Shown piece by piece: positions 9,907-20,733 of a stretch of DNA of 64,000 nt. Below the pieces are notes generated by a model. It had not been told where the DNA came from. It did not search any database and saw only the letters and a list, made by a program, of their open reading frames with translations. Location: NCBI GenBank assembly GCA_964035545.1, contig OZ037767.1:11699081-11763080 (forward strand), written 5' to 3'. Made by a program: the position numbers and the translations under genes. Each line of letters starts with the position of its first letter. The first letter of the stretch is position 1. This stretch comes from Bugula neritina. Its lineage: Eukaryota; Bryozoa; Gymnolaemata; Cheilostomatida; Bugulidae.

Positions 9907-11640
9907 AGACAACATACATGCATAATAATTAGATACTGAACACTGGACTAAACCTTAAATTGATCTTATAGAATACAATGTACTTAAAATAATTATATGT
10001 GAATTAGAGAAACTGAAAGTACACCTGCTGCGCTATAGACAGACATTTACTGACAAGACTGTAAAGTGAAGTGATTTAGCTGAAATTAACTTTGCCAAAC
10101 AAACAAAGAATTATGTTGTGCTGAGGCATTTTCAATATATTATTGTAACATAGTGAGATGATTCAACTGAGTGCTAAAGTAAAACAGGGAGCATTATATT
10201 GGCAGAAATCCAATAGATTGCTAATTTGTGCGAGAGGGTACTATATGTTATTGTGATAGCGCAGAGCGGCAAACTACTAGGAATGTTATAATTAGTCACA
10301 GGAGCGTAGCTAGAACCACCATATGAAGAATTTAGAAAATTGCAGTGAAACTTGCAAAATGGTGTATGTTTTTACCAAATTGTGAAGAGCATAAACAGAA
10401 TTTCAAAAAACAAAGAAAGTATATTAGAGAAAACATATCAAGGAATGTCAAGTTTAACATTTAAACTTTGTAAAATGAATCCCCTGTGCTACAGCAGTGG
10501 AACATGGAGGGTGTAAAATTTTACTTATTATGCAACAACTTTCTCAGAAAATTTTTTATTGAAAAATTAAAAAAGTATATGAAAGAGGAATGCAAGAGCT
10601 ATCTTTTCATGTAAAATTTATTAATGTGAGACAAAAACTGTTCGAGCTATCTCCTGGAAACTGTTTATATATAACATAAAGCAGTGCCTGAATCTGGAAA
10701 GTAATGACCTTAAACCAACTGTGTTATGTTAAATGTGTTATATAATCAATGTAATCTTATAAACACTACTAACATCTTTTAATGTGATTTCATATTTATA
10801 CATACTATATAGTATATTGCAATGATGTATAATACTTAAAAAAGCAGCAAAAACCATGTTACCTTGTGTAAATTAGCATTATCTTTCAATACAGATATTT
10901 TGCAATTATGCGAATAATTCTAGCTTGTTTCCTATCTTTGTGTATAAACGTTTAGTTCGAGCAGAATTTTTCAAAAAGTTAAATATATGCAAGACTTGTG
11001 TTGTATAATAATATTCTACAATATTTCAAAGATACTTGTACAGGTTGCTTCTTAGCACTACGAATTTGTTATCTGCAGAGAGATTGTAATATTGATCTTG
11101 TGTAAATATATTTATACTGAAGCAACTTTCACTTATTTGATACATGATTAACAGTTCAATGTTTTGCAAGAGCATAGAATATTCCTAAACTAATATTCAA
11201 TGAGAACAATAACAGTATTAGCACTGCATGAATACCTGACATGTATTCACAGAGAATACATAAAATGTAATTACACTGATCATTGTTTAACCTTTTAGCT
11301 CTGCATGGTTTGTGTTGAAACTTTGAATGTTATAGAACTGGTTTTAACTACACGTAAAATTTTCTTTAGCAAAGTCCTAATTTTTCTGAAAGGAAATAGA
11401 ATACATCTACATTTAGCAGTTTTCATATTTCATTAATTTCAGCATTTTGAGAAGGGAATTAGCATAATAAGTGCTGTTTCTATTGGTTGGTGAACCAAAT
11501 TTACAGATAATGTTTTTTTTTGGAAATTATTGGGAATTTGACTGGTGAACAACTAAAGAAGTAAAATTGATATGCACAGAAACTAATTAGAAGGCGGTAT
11601 ATACTTAGAAGTTCTTTTTAATAGCATATCTGAGTTGTTA
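9907..11640. other. Non-coding spacer
   Basis: AT-rich; no gene or structured repeat seen. Confidence 0.55.
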
Positions 11641-11965
11641 AGAAAAATAGGCAACAAGTAACATACTATAATAGATAATGCCAAAAACTGCATTTCTGGT
11701 CAATTCGATGGAAGAAAGTCTAATTAAAACTATTTCAGTTATAAGATATATTATAGTGATATATGTGCTTGCATAAAAATCTTTGGTAACTACCCTCTAT
11801 GTACATGTATAAATGGAGCTTTATTCAACTGCTAAAGTGTCAGATATGAAAATTGAAATGATCAGCAGTAATTTTCGATTACTTGAGATTTTATTTATTT
11901 TTAGGTGTATATTCAGAATATCTTGCATAGTTTCAATAACTCTGTTCTACTGCATACATCCAGGA
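11640..11965 (+). repeat. Dispersed repeat, copy 1
   Basis: A diverged copy of the same unit lies at about 53235-53545 in the same orientation. Shared blocks include caacaagtaacat, actgca, gtcaattcgatgg and gtatattcagaa. The short open frame inside (11813-12043) is not shared and is probably chance. The family is unidentified. Confidence 0.65.
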
Positions 11966-12407
11966 TGCTCAACATATATTCTTCCTCCCAAAGACATTCC
12001 AGTTCTTTACATTTTAGTTTACGGTATATTCACAATATCTTAGATCAGATTTGCAATAGAGTTTTTGAAAGCTGATGCAGGTGGCTATACATAGTTGCAA
12101 ACAAGTAGAAATGCCTGTTGGTCAACGAAACAGTAATGGTAGGGCCACACAACGTGTGTTATCCCACGCGGGCTTAACATTTTTAAAAGTCTGTCTCGTG
12201 AGCGACCTGCCACACACAATGCATATGTTACGAGTGTGGAAATTTATTAGTTAATGATCTTGGAGTTTAACTTTATTGCTCGCTTACAGACGGTTGTTTT
12301 TAAAACTGCATCATCATCAAAGTGACTTTAGATATTATTATAAAAGCGGAAATGCTAACTATATGAAACTGTTTTAATTCAGTTTGCTACAAACTCATGA
12401 TAATCAA

Positions 12408-12533
12408 CACGCACACGCACACGCACACGCACACGCACACGCACACGCACACGCACACGCACACGCACACGCACACGCACACGCACACACACACACACAC
12501 ACATATATATACATATACATATACATATACATT

Positions 12534-12598
<65 letters not shown>
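12408..12598. repeat. Compound microsatellite (CACACG)n-(AC)n-(TA)n
   Basis: A hexamer run of acacgc changes to ac dinucleotides at about 12485, then to tatata with interspersed catata. Open frames here are repeat artefacts. Confidence 0.95.
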
Positions 12599-12601
<3 letters not shown>

Positions 12602-12910
12602 CAAAATGTAAACTTTAGATTATTGGCTGTGGTACAATATTAATACTGATATTAAAACCTAGGAAATATATTGAGCCAACAAGTTGTCATTAACAACTTA
12701 TTTTTATAGGCCCTTTAAAGTCACTAAACAGAGGTGGACAAAGGTACAAATGATAAGTCTAAGGTAAATGTAAGTTTACAAGAAGACACAACTCCAAATA
12801 CTACACTTGAAAAAAAACTAATGCAGTAGCACATCGATTTCAACTCTCGTGACCACAAAAAGGCTGCAAAATCAAAACGAAAAGTTGAAATACGAAAACT
12901 GCTGAGTGAG

Positions 12911-13818
12911 ATGGACAGCTCTAGTGATGAGGACTCATTAGGTCACAAAGAAGAAAATTACCACCTGCAAGAAACTCGTGTTTATGGGAGTCAAATGATG
13001 TTTGAGAGGTTGCCAGCACCTACCCTGCCTGTATTTTATGGCAATGTACTCGAATATCATGATTGGAAGGTAGCGTTTGATGGATTGATTGATCATCTCC
13101 TTCTGCAACCAAGCCAGAAGTTCTACTACCTAAGCAGTTTCTTTTTAATGAAAACAGAGAAGACATACATGAAAGCACGAAATCTCCTAGACAAGAGACA
13201 TGGAGATACCTATTTACTCGGTAGAGAGGTTCAAACAAAGTTGAGAGCTTGCCAAAGATAGCTAAAAGGAACAACGAGGAGCTGCTAGACTTCTCTGACT
13301 TCTTAACCAAATGCCTGGCAATGGAAAATGAAACAAAATCCTTGAACTATCTTTACAGCGTTTTTGAAATTTTAGAGTTAACTCAGAAACTCCCAAAATG
13401 GGTCGAAAACAAATGGAATGACAGGGCCTATGAGTACAGAGAAGAAAATGGGGAATATCCTAACTTTGAGTGGTTCGTAAAATTTTTGCGCAAGGAGTCT
13501 GACAAGGCATGCGATTCTGTGTATTGATTAGCAGCAATGAGACAAACTACTGAATCTAATAAAACTAAAGATATTTATACCAAGGCAATACCAGAAAGAA
13601 AGTCTATGATGATAAACAACATTTTTGATGAGAAAACCTTACATTTAACCAGGAAGCGTGAAAAGTGTGTTATTTATTCAAAGAAACATCCTACAGTATT
13701 ACACCAAGAAGACCAGTGGAAGAAACCTGAAAATACTATATGTTATGAAGATGAATCTCCAACAAAAGAAGTGGTAGCTGCTCAAGAAATTCTACGGACC
13801 TTAGACCAAGATAGATAG
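12911..13818 (+). pseudogene. gag: BEL/Pao retrotransposon gag relic (DUF1759-like)
   Basis: The first frame contains LPAPTLPVFYGNVLEYHDWK followed by QKFYYL, the start of the BEL/Pao Gag region (DUF1759 family). Continuation (ELLDFSDFL ... QKLPKWV) lies in another frame from 13249, so a frameshift sits at 13249-13258. After an in-frame TGA at 13525 the same frame carries a CVIY...HPTVLH segment that resembles a decayed zinc knuckle. The element copies itself through RNA in intact form; this copy cannot. No LTR was recognised on its left. The relic is linked to the RNase H-like relic just downstream. Confidence 0.75.
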
Positions 13819-13871
13819 ATAATTAGTGCATAGATAATTAGTCTTCAACAGTTTGTGGACAAGTTGGTAAC

Positions 13872-14463
13872 GTGTCACAAGATGACATGAATTTTATGAA
13901 CATTGAAAGAAAAAATGTAAAGCAAAATGTGTCTAGTTGCTTGCCTATGAAAGACGACATTGAGCCATCGGATACAAGTAAAGTAACAGTTAATGGAAAA
14001 AAGGTAGGGTTTCAAAAAATTGTAGATGCAGCCATTCAGGAGTTGTATGATTTTGCTGATGCAAATTGGTTTGGATGCATCTCAAAGAGATTTAGAGGAA
14101 ATTTACATCAAGGAAATGAAGAAAGGATAATTTCATTCCATCTTTTAAAGGCCAAAGCAAGTGCAGCACTATGGATGATTACCACTGTATCTCGCTTAGA
14201 GTTGAAAATAGCAACTCATTTCAGCAAACTAATTAGACAAGAACAAGTGTTTGCAGCGCACGAGGTTGTTTACAATAGTTTTAGGATAAAACTAGGACAT
14301 GTAGCAAGTGAAGCTTGGACATTTCAAGCATATGTCCCAAATGAAATCTAGCAAGTTAAGAATCACACCAACAAGTTTCAATTGACACATGTCTCAACTA
14401 GAGATAATCTAGCTCTGTTACAACTTGGGGAAGTAACAGGAACAATCAACCTTGTTTTATAAA
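13872..14463 (+). pseudogene. pol: BEL/Pao pol relic: RNase H-like part, RT deleted
   Basis: The segment ELYDFADANWFGC, then LLKAKASAA, then SRLELKIATHF aligns in order with the BEL/Pao post-RT RNase H region (family pattern: LhvFsDAS, llaAKsrVaP, iPRLELlaA). After a TAG at 14350 the same frame continues with QLTHVSTRDN, matching the family WrhVpTkdNPAD motif. Nothing corresponding to protease or to RT fingers and palm lies between the gag relic and here, so roughly 2 kb has been lost. The copy is inactive. Confidence 0.7.
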
Positions 14464-16112
14464 CCAGAATATCTCTACTCTCTAACAGAAGATTGGTCAT
14501 CTCCTACATGAATCTATGGCAGACTATGCCATGAAGTCAAGGTATAATGATGCTTTGCAGTCACAAGGACTAGCAATAGCAACGATTGTAGAATGGTTTA
14601 CAGGAATCGCAAGGTTTTGCTCAACACTTTATGCTTGTCAAGTCATACTTAGGAAAATACTTAGACGCTATAAACAAGATATAGCAGGTGACTAGAGATA
14701 AAACAGAACCAAACTAAGACAGTCGTCATAAGGACTAAATTTCACTTTGGATAAGCTTGATGTATAATTGTATTTAAATGCTATTTCTTAGTAATTTGTT
14801 AAGTATGTTGTTATGTCTTTATATGTTTGTTTTGCGTTTTTTTGTGGTTAAAGAAAACAATTTTACTAAAATTGTAAGCTGTTCATCAAATATTTAAGAA
14901 ATCGGAGCGATTTCTGGGGTGTGTGGTAGAATTAGTGCTAGTTTGCTAAGCTATCTTAGCTATATTAAGCACTTTTAAATAAAAGCTTTCTACAGCCTAG
15001 TCAGTGCTACATAACAAATATCTGGCACTTGATAATAGCAGGAGCTAGTGAACTAGTTAATATTTGTAGAGAGCAAAAATAATTAAGCCATTTATATTAA
15101 TTATATTGTTTCTTTTTGTGGATTACAACTGTTTGTAGTTTTCATATTGTTTATATATGTTTATGCTGAAATAATGTAAGTTTTGCATTGCAATTGTAGT
15201 CTTGACGATGTCAACCGATGTCAATCACTCTCAAATGATGTCAATCAGTGTAATGTTAGAGTAATAATACAATAAAAGACATCAGTGTGGATTTATTGCC
15301 CAAATCACAGCCTAGTTCACTACAATAATCAACAAAAACAATGTAAAAGTTACCTACAGCTGTAGGTATGCCAAACATAAAACAGACCATAAATGCTCAC
15401 AATAACAGAATATTAGAGAAACAAAAGCAACAAAACAAAACTCCTAGAAAAAACTGCAACTGCAGAGGAAAAAAAGTTGTCCGCTAAAAGGAAACTGTCA
15501 GGAGGGCAAAGTAATATACCAAGCAACTGTAGAAACTACCTAAAATGAGCCTGCAACGTATATTGGCCTGAGTGAAGGACCGTTCAAACTAAGATACGCA
15601 AACTACAAAACATCAGTTAAAAACAAGGAGAAAGTAAATCAAACAACTTGGTAAATACATTTGGCAACTAACTAACACAAACATTAGACACAATATAAGT
15701 TGGAAAATATTAAGGAAAGCAAAACCATACAATACAATTACCAAAAGGTGTAATTTATGCCTATGCGAGAATGTTTTTTTATTTTATACAAACCTACCAT
15801 GTGTACTATAAACAAGCGAAACGAACTCTTATCAACCTGCCGACACTCAAAAAAATTCTTATTGTGCAACCATAAAACCTAGAGACTCTATATTTATATT
15901 TTATGTACTATAGTAAATAATATCCAAATATCTACAGAGTAAAGCCACCCAACAACAACTTCATCTGCTATAAATTGTGTTTCTGCATTATGTTTTTTAT
16001 ATATTTAATAATACTTACAAACCTATGTAACACCAAAGCTACTGTTATGTTTGCGATATGTTTTACATTGTGTTTAGCATGTTGAGTTTCTTAATATAAA
16101 TATTTGAATTCA
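14464..16112. other. Spacer with possible BEL 3' flank
   Basis: No gene is seen. A purine-rich stretch followed by tggggtgtgtggtag near 14920 could be the polypurine tract and start of a 3' LTR of the BEL relic. The matching 5' LTR is absent, so this stays unproven. Confidence 0.35.
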
Positions 16113-16165
16113 TTATTGTGCCTGAGGAGTGCTGAAGAAGCATGAAACTAATAGCGGCACAATAA
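16113..16165 (+). ncRNA. Hammerhead-like hairpin (probably inactive)
   Basis: A perfect 10-bp stem (ttattgtgcc at 16113-16122 with ggcacaataa at 16156-16165) encloses CTGAGGA, a TGCU/AGCA stem and GAAA in the order of a type I hammerhead core (CUGANGA - stem II - GAAA). The cleavage dinucleotide expected before the closing stem (UH) reads CG, so self-cleavage is unlikely. Such motifs are known from Penelope-like elements and retrozymes of animals. It may equally be a chance or degenerate hairpin. Confidence 0.35.
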
Positions 16166-16277
16166 AATAACATATTTTGATTAAATTGCTCTTTTTCTTA
16201 ATAATATAATCGCTCATTATTGTACATATAATAACTTGAGCACTCATTTAACTGCTGTTCAATAAACTCACACTACA

Positions 16278-16278
16278 G

Positions 16279-16350
<72 letters not shown>

Positions 16351-17024
16351 ATATATACATGTATATAAGTGTGTGTGTATATATATATATAATATAATAT
16401 ATAATATAATAATATATTATATATATATAAAATATGATATATAATATAATAATATATAATATATTATTATAATATATATATATTATATATAATATAATAT
16501 ATAATGTAATAATATATTATATATATTATATATGATATTTATATATATATATACAATATATATAATGTAATATATGATATAATAATACATAATATATTAT
16601 TATAATATATATATATTATATATAATATTATTATATATATAATATGTATAATATTATATATAATATAATAATATATTATATATATAATATGATATATAAC
16701 ATAATAATATATAATATATTATTATAATATATATATATTATATATAATATAATATATAATATAATAATATATTATATATATTATATATGATATTTTTATA
16801 TATATAATGTAATATATGATATAATAATACATAATATATTATTATAATATATATATATGTATTATATATATTATATATATTATTATACATATATAATATA
16901 TATATAATATAATATAATAATATATAATATATAATAATATATTATTATAATATATATATATGTATATACATATATATATAAATATATATATATATACTTA
17001 GTTATTCATTTGGCATGTATAATA

Positions 17025-17067
<43 letters not shown>

Positions 17068-17128
17068 ATATATATATTATATATATATATTTATATATAT
17101 ATATATATATATAAGTATATATATATAT
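16278..17128. repeat. (TA)n and AT-only palindromic tract
   Basis: About 850 bp made almost entirely of A and T: TA runs, then iterated atatataatataataatatatta blocks. The tract contains very many self-complementary segments and no coding content. A piece, cttagttattcatttggcatgtataat at 16997-17024, is partly inverted relative to tatacatgccaaat at 17132. Confidence 0.95.
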
Positions 17129-17183
17129 TATACATGCCAAATATTTACTACAAATTTCAAAAATAGCATAATTTAAGTAGTAT
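17129..17183 (+). repeat. Dispersed repeat (acatgccaaatatttac family), copy truncated by LTR insertion
   Basis: 55 bp nearly identical to 27869-27924 and close to 62888-62940. Similarity stops exactly at gtagtatt|TGTGG, where the Gypsy A LTR begins. Confidence 0.75.
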
Positions 17184-17739
17184 TGTGGTAAATATTAAGA
17201 ATTATCCCCCTTGACACATTACTTATGGCTATTTTTCTAAATACTGTAGTTATAGCTAAGTCTGTCGCGTAACTTTCTAATACCTTAAATACTATGGCTA
17301 TTGTTAAGCCTTTAGCATAGTAAACAGTTAATCCCCTTTCCCCAATTATAAGTTACAATACGCATACACTTGGTTGGGTTCATTTTTGTTGATTCATGTA
17401 AACCGACAGTTGGACCGATTTTGGCAGGTGGATGCAGGCAGACCGAATGTCGGTTGCCGATATTTCCAGTGTCGGTTACCGACATGACGAATGTCGGTAT
17501 CCTCTGCCGAACATCGGCCCGCTGTCAGTGGAAGGTTCTAGAAGTCCTTTGTTCTACTAGTGTAAAAGGACACGCATTTTAGAGCTTCAGTCACTTGCGG
17601 ACTGGAGCTCATACTGGATACTTCTCTCTACCACAATAAAGTACTGCAAGCACACGGCAACCTCTCTCTCTTGTCTCTTCTATAACAAGGAGTTATGTTC
17701 TCTGCCTGATTTCATTCTATAACCCACAAAACTACTACA
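17184..17739 (+). repeat. Gypsy copy A: 5' LTR
   Basis: The left edge (TGTGGTAAAT) is set by the break in the dispersed repeat. The right edge (ACTACTACA) is set by the primer-binding site one base later. At 556 bp with TG...CA ends, it contains AATAAA near 17635. No matching direct copy was found at the 3' end of the element (see 23147-23512), so the element is chimeric or rearranged. Confidence 0.6.
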
Positions 17740-17740
17740 T

Positions 17741-17757
17741 TGGTGGCAGCAGTGGGA
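17741..17757 (+). other. Primer-binding site of Gypsy A
   Basis: TGGTGGCAGCAGTGGGA follows the LTR end after one base. The same site, with AGC-G-GTGG, borders the LTRs of copies B (35154-35170) and D (39261-39275) on the minus strand, so the family uses one tRNA whose 3' end reads GCUGCC-ACCA or close to it. Confidence 0.8.
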
Positions 17758-17802
17758 TCAGAATAGTCAGGCAGCCCTTGGAAGAGACAAGGAGCTAGCC
17801 AG

Positions 17803-18950
17803 ATGGCAAGGGCCCCCGAGGATGGGGGGAGGCTCTCACCCTGGAGAGCCTCGTAATTGCCCTCCGAGCAGTCGGCACGGCTAATCAGGCCCCACCTGGT
17901 GACAGGTACCACCTACAGACGCCGATTTTCGGAGGTGACTGCGACGTAGAGCAGTTTATCAGGGAATTCGAAGATGTTGCTACCATCGCCCAATGGCCGG
18001 CACCGGTACGTCTTCTGCAGCTGCGGTCATGTTTGACTGGACCAGCTAAAAGCTACGCCATTGGAGAGGATGTTGGGCAGATCTACCAGGCACTCCGGGC
18101 CCAATTCGGTCTGACTGCTAGAGATACCCACACCAAACTCCAAAACATGAGGAGGGACCGAAGGACCTCGCTTCAGGACCATGCTAACGCCATTGAAAGA
18201 CTGGCATTGATAGCATTCAGCCGAACCGCTCTAGAGGAGCGGCGAGAGCTCGTCTATGAGGCCTCCTTCAGCACTGTCAACGACAGTGCCCTCCAGAAGC
18301 ACTACCTGGCCGCCAAGATCACCACGATCGAAGAAGCTCTAGAGATGGGTCGGTCCTACTATCAGGTAGACAACCCCCACAGAGCCGACTTCACAGCAAG
18401 TCAAGTGGGAGAGGCGGCCAAGGAAGAAACTACAGTAGCTGCCGTTGCTGACCCTGCACCACCTTCCTCGCAGATCACCATGTTGATAAACATGGTGAAA
18501 GGCCTGCAGTCGGAAGTAGTGAGACTGCAACAGCAACAAGCCGGCAGCCAAAGGATCGATATTCGGACTAGACCAAATCGGCCGAACCAACTCACCTGCT
18601 GGGGGTGTGGCGCCATTGGTCACGTCCAGCGGCAATGCCCCCGCACGGGGAAACAGCCTTTAAACAACCAAGGCTCACGGCAGATTCCGCCAACCGTGAG
18701 CCCAGGTCCAGCCTCCCATCCAGAGGTACATCAGACGCATATGGAGGAACGACGGACGGAGCGGCCAACCTTGGACGGCCGAGTCCTTGGAGAAGGGGGC
18801 CCAGGGGCTCACCTAAACCTCCAGTCGTGCCAGGAAGTACCCAGAGGGAGCCAACTGACATGGTGTGGCAGGCACCCCGGAGACCTCGAAGACCGCAAGG
18901 TTTTCCCGAACCTCCCGCCTGGCCACTCCACAACAGGTTCGCGGGGTTAG
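17803..18950 (+). pseudogene. gag: Gypsy A gag (capsid-nucleocapsid), frameshifted
   Basis: The first ATG after the primer-binding site (17803) stops after 17 codons. From about 17830 another frame encodes Gag throughout (PPGDRY ... DVEQFIREFEDVATIAQWP), so a 1-nt shift near 17825 disables the start. The nucleocapsid knuckle CWGCGAIGHVQRQC (C-x2-C-x4-H-x4-C) is intact at about 18596-18640. The in-frame slippery site TTTAAAC follows at 18659. In copy B the gag stop lies in the 6-nt spacer; here TGA has become CAA and the frame runs on to 18950. Gag forms the intracellular particle. Confidence 0.8.
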
Positions 18951-19460
18951 CCCACGAGCTCATAGAAGAAGATTCAGCTTACTCGCAAGAGTTTTTCAAG
19001 CTACCTTCTAGACCTCTGAAAACCCCCATGGTCGTAAAGACCAGGAGACGACTCCACGTGGTCACCCAGGAGGTGTCACCCACCGAGGCCGACCAGCCTA
19101 AAAGTGTCCAGCCCTACGGCAGCAGCTACTTCCTACCCGGGAAGATTGCAGGAAAAGCTGCCACCTTCCTGCTGGACACCGGTTGTACTACCAACCTGCT
19201 GAGTCGGCGCCTCTTTGACACCCTTGGGGCCCACGTGAGGGCAAGTCTCGAGCCGTATGAGGGAGCGCATGGTATGTTGGCGGACGGATCATGCATTCCT
19301 TTTTACGGCATCCTCACACTACCTGGGCGGGTCCGTGATCAGGCGATTCACGAGACCTTTATTGTCAGCCATCTGAAGAAGGACGCAATTTTGGGCATGC
19401 CGTTTCTGGAGAAACACCAGTGTCGCATAGACTTCCAGAATTCTGCGTTGATGATGGCTC
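18605..19460 (+). pseudogene. pro: Gypsy A aspartic protease region
   Basis: This is the -1 frame relative to gag, entered at the TTTAAAC site. A long Pro/Arg-rich linker precedes the protease. The active-site motif LLDTGCTTNLLSRRLF lies near 19171, with the flap-side segment ADGSCIPFYG and AILGMPFLEKHQC after it, as in retropepsins. The protein would cut the Gag-Pol polyprotein inside particles. At about 19460 the sequence jumps from the protease end directly to the integrase N-terminus, so RT and RNase H are missing. Confidence 0.8.
18659..18702 (+). promoter_or_regulatory. Predicted -1 ribosomal frameshift signal (slippery site and stem)
   Basis: TTTAAAC at 18659-18665 lies in the gag frame as T_TTA_AAC. 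A 6-nt spacer follows (18666-18671), then a perfect 9-bp stem: GGCTCACGG (18672-18680) with CCGTGAGCC (18694-18702), closing a 13-nt loop. The protease frame is -1 relative to gag, as required. Copy B conserves the heptamer, the spacer length and a pairing stem. Confidence 0.8.
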
Positions 19461-19997
19461 AGACACCCGGAGCGCGAGCAGGTGGTCTGTTCCTTTGCCA
19501 TCCGTCAAGAGTTAATTTGGGACACACATAAGGATGCTCACGCAGGAGTCTAGCGAGTGTTCACAAAGTTACAACTCTGATGGTATTGGCCGAGGATTGG
19601 GCGTGATGTGCGACTCCAAGTAAAACAGCAAGCATGGTCAGCACCCCAAGCAGCGCAGAGCGGCAACAGCTGTACGCTGGGCGGCCCTGGCAAGTGGTAG
19701 CTGTTGATCTGGTAGGCCTTATGCCTCTGACTCCCAAGAGCAACAACTGACTTTTGGTGCTCACAGACCACTTTATTCGGTAGGCCGGCGCTCTGAATAA
19801 TTCAGACGTGTTGGCTCCAACTGTGGTCAGGATCCGTGATTGAAATGTGTTTTCTTATCTAGGCCTCTCAGAACAGATACATTCGGACCAGGGTGCCCAG
19901 TTCCAGTCTCAGCTCATGAGTGACCTATGTCACCTCTGGGGAGTGAAGCAGAGCAGGACCACCCTGTATAACCCACAAGGTAATCACAGGATAGTTA
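19461..19997 (+). pseudogene. Gypsy A integrase 5' part, degraded
   Basis: Integrase text (VVC...RQELIWDTHKDAHAGV, the His-His half of the zinc domain) begins in a new frame, with stops at 19549 and later. Further matches to copy B (WYWP, GRPWQVVAVDLVG, LSEQIHSDQGAQFQSQLM) are scattered over frames. Relative to copy B, about 2.2 kb encoding RT and RNase H is deleted at about 19460. The reading ends at ggtaat, where an inverted-repeat element has inserted. Confidence 0.7.
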
Positions 19998-20733
19998 AGG
20001 GCATCCTCACTAACAAAATATCATAAATTTCTCTCAAAATGTCGTTTAGGTTCTTGAATAATATTGCTGTGCGTGTTGCCTACTTGCAATTGTTTAGCCT
20101 AAGATCAAACTACAACCAATAAGCAGCAACCTTCATTAGGGCTGTGTTATCTATCAACATTCCATTATGGGTGCTACATAAACAAAGTACAAAGCATGAG
20201 CTATTCATTATAGCCTGCCAGCTAGCAAGCCTGTAATTAGCATGTAAGCGCCAATATCTTCTCATCTCTACGTGCTCATTGAAGCGTTAAGTGCTGCGTG
20301 CTGCTAATTACCCATGAAGAAATATGGCATTTTCAGTGTATAAATCACCAATTTGTGGGCAATCTAGAAGAGTTATTGGAAAATGAAAAAAAGCTACCCT
20401 GGAGAAATATCTCAGGATTCCAGCAGTGCAATTTTTATTCAGATATCATGCTTTGCTGCTGAGATATTTTACTGGTACTGAAAAGTCAGCTTTTCAGGCA
20501 AAATTAGCCAAAATTGGGCAGTTTTTTGTCTATAACTTTGCAAAAAAAATGAAGATTGAAATTTCCAAAAAAAAACCCTAGAGAAAAAGAAGATCTACAG
20601 CATAGTTCTTAAATTTTGACTCTGGCACAATTAGGTGAGATTTTATTTTACTGGTACTGAATTCTTATATGATTACAATGCAAACCTCAGCAAGGCAGTT
20701 GCAGCTAAAAGGGTTGCCCTTAACTATCCTGTG
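19997..20733 (+). mobile_element. Inverted-repeat element inserted in Gypsy A integrase
   Basis: The insert begins CACAGGATAGTTAAGGGCA and ends with the inverted TTGCCCTTAACTATCCTGTG, TIRs of about 18-20 bp. It splits the integrase text between ggtaat and atggagttgcc, leaving an AT duplicated at the borders. No transposase is seen. Two internal segments, about 20085-20290 (inverted) and 20590-20670 (direct), are related to parts of the element at 24648-25770. The insertion is younger than the Gypsy copy. Confidence 0.65.

Noticed and set aside
11813-12043. 76-codon ORF with hydrophobic segments
   Set aside because: It overlaps the dispersed repeat, whose other copy does not keep the frame.
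12140-12240. Second Harbinger-type MITE (gtagggccacacaacgtgtg)
   Set aside because: The start resembles the TIR at 23958, but no inverted partner or TTA pair was found downstream.
12384-12618. Long His-Ala, His-Thr and Ile-Tyr reading frames
   Set aside because: They are translations of a microsatellite; the same applies to frames at 4623, 27681, 42577, 52146 and 61681.
16278-17128. Origin of replication or matrix-attachment region in the AT-only tract
   Set aside because: Base composition alone cannot support this; such tracts recur in the window as ordinary microsatellite expansions.
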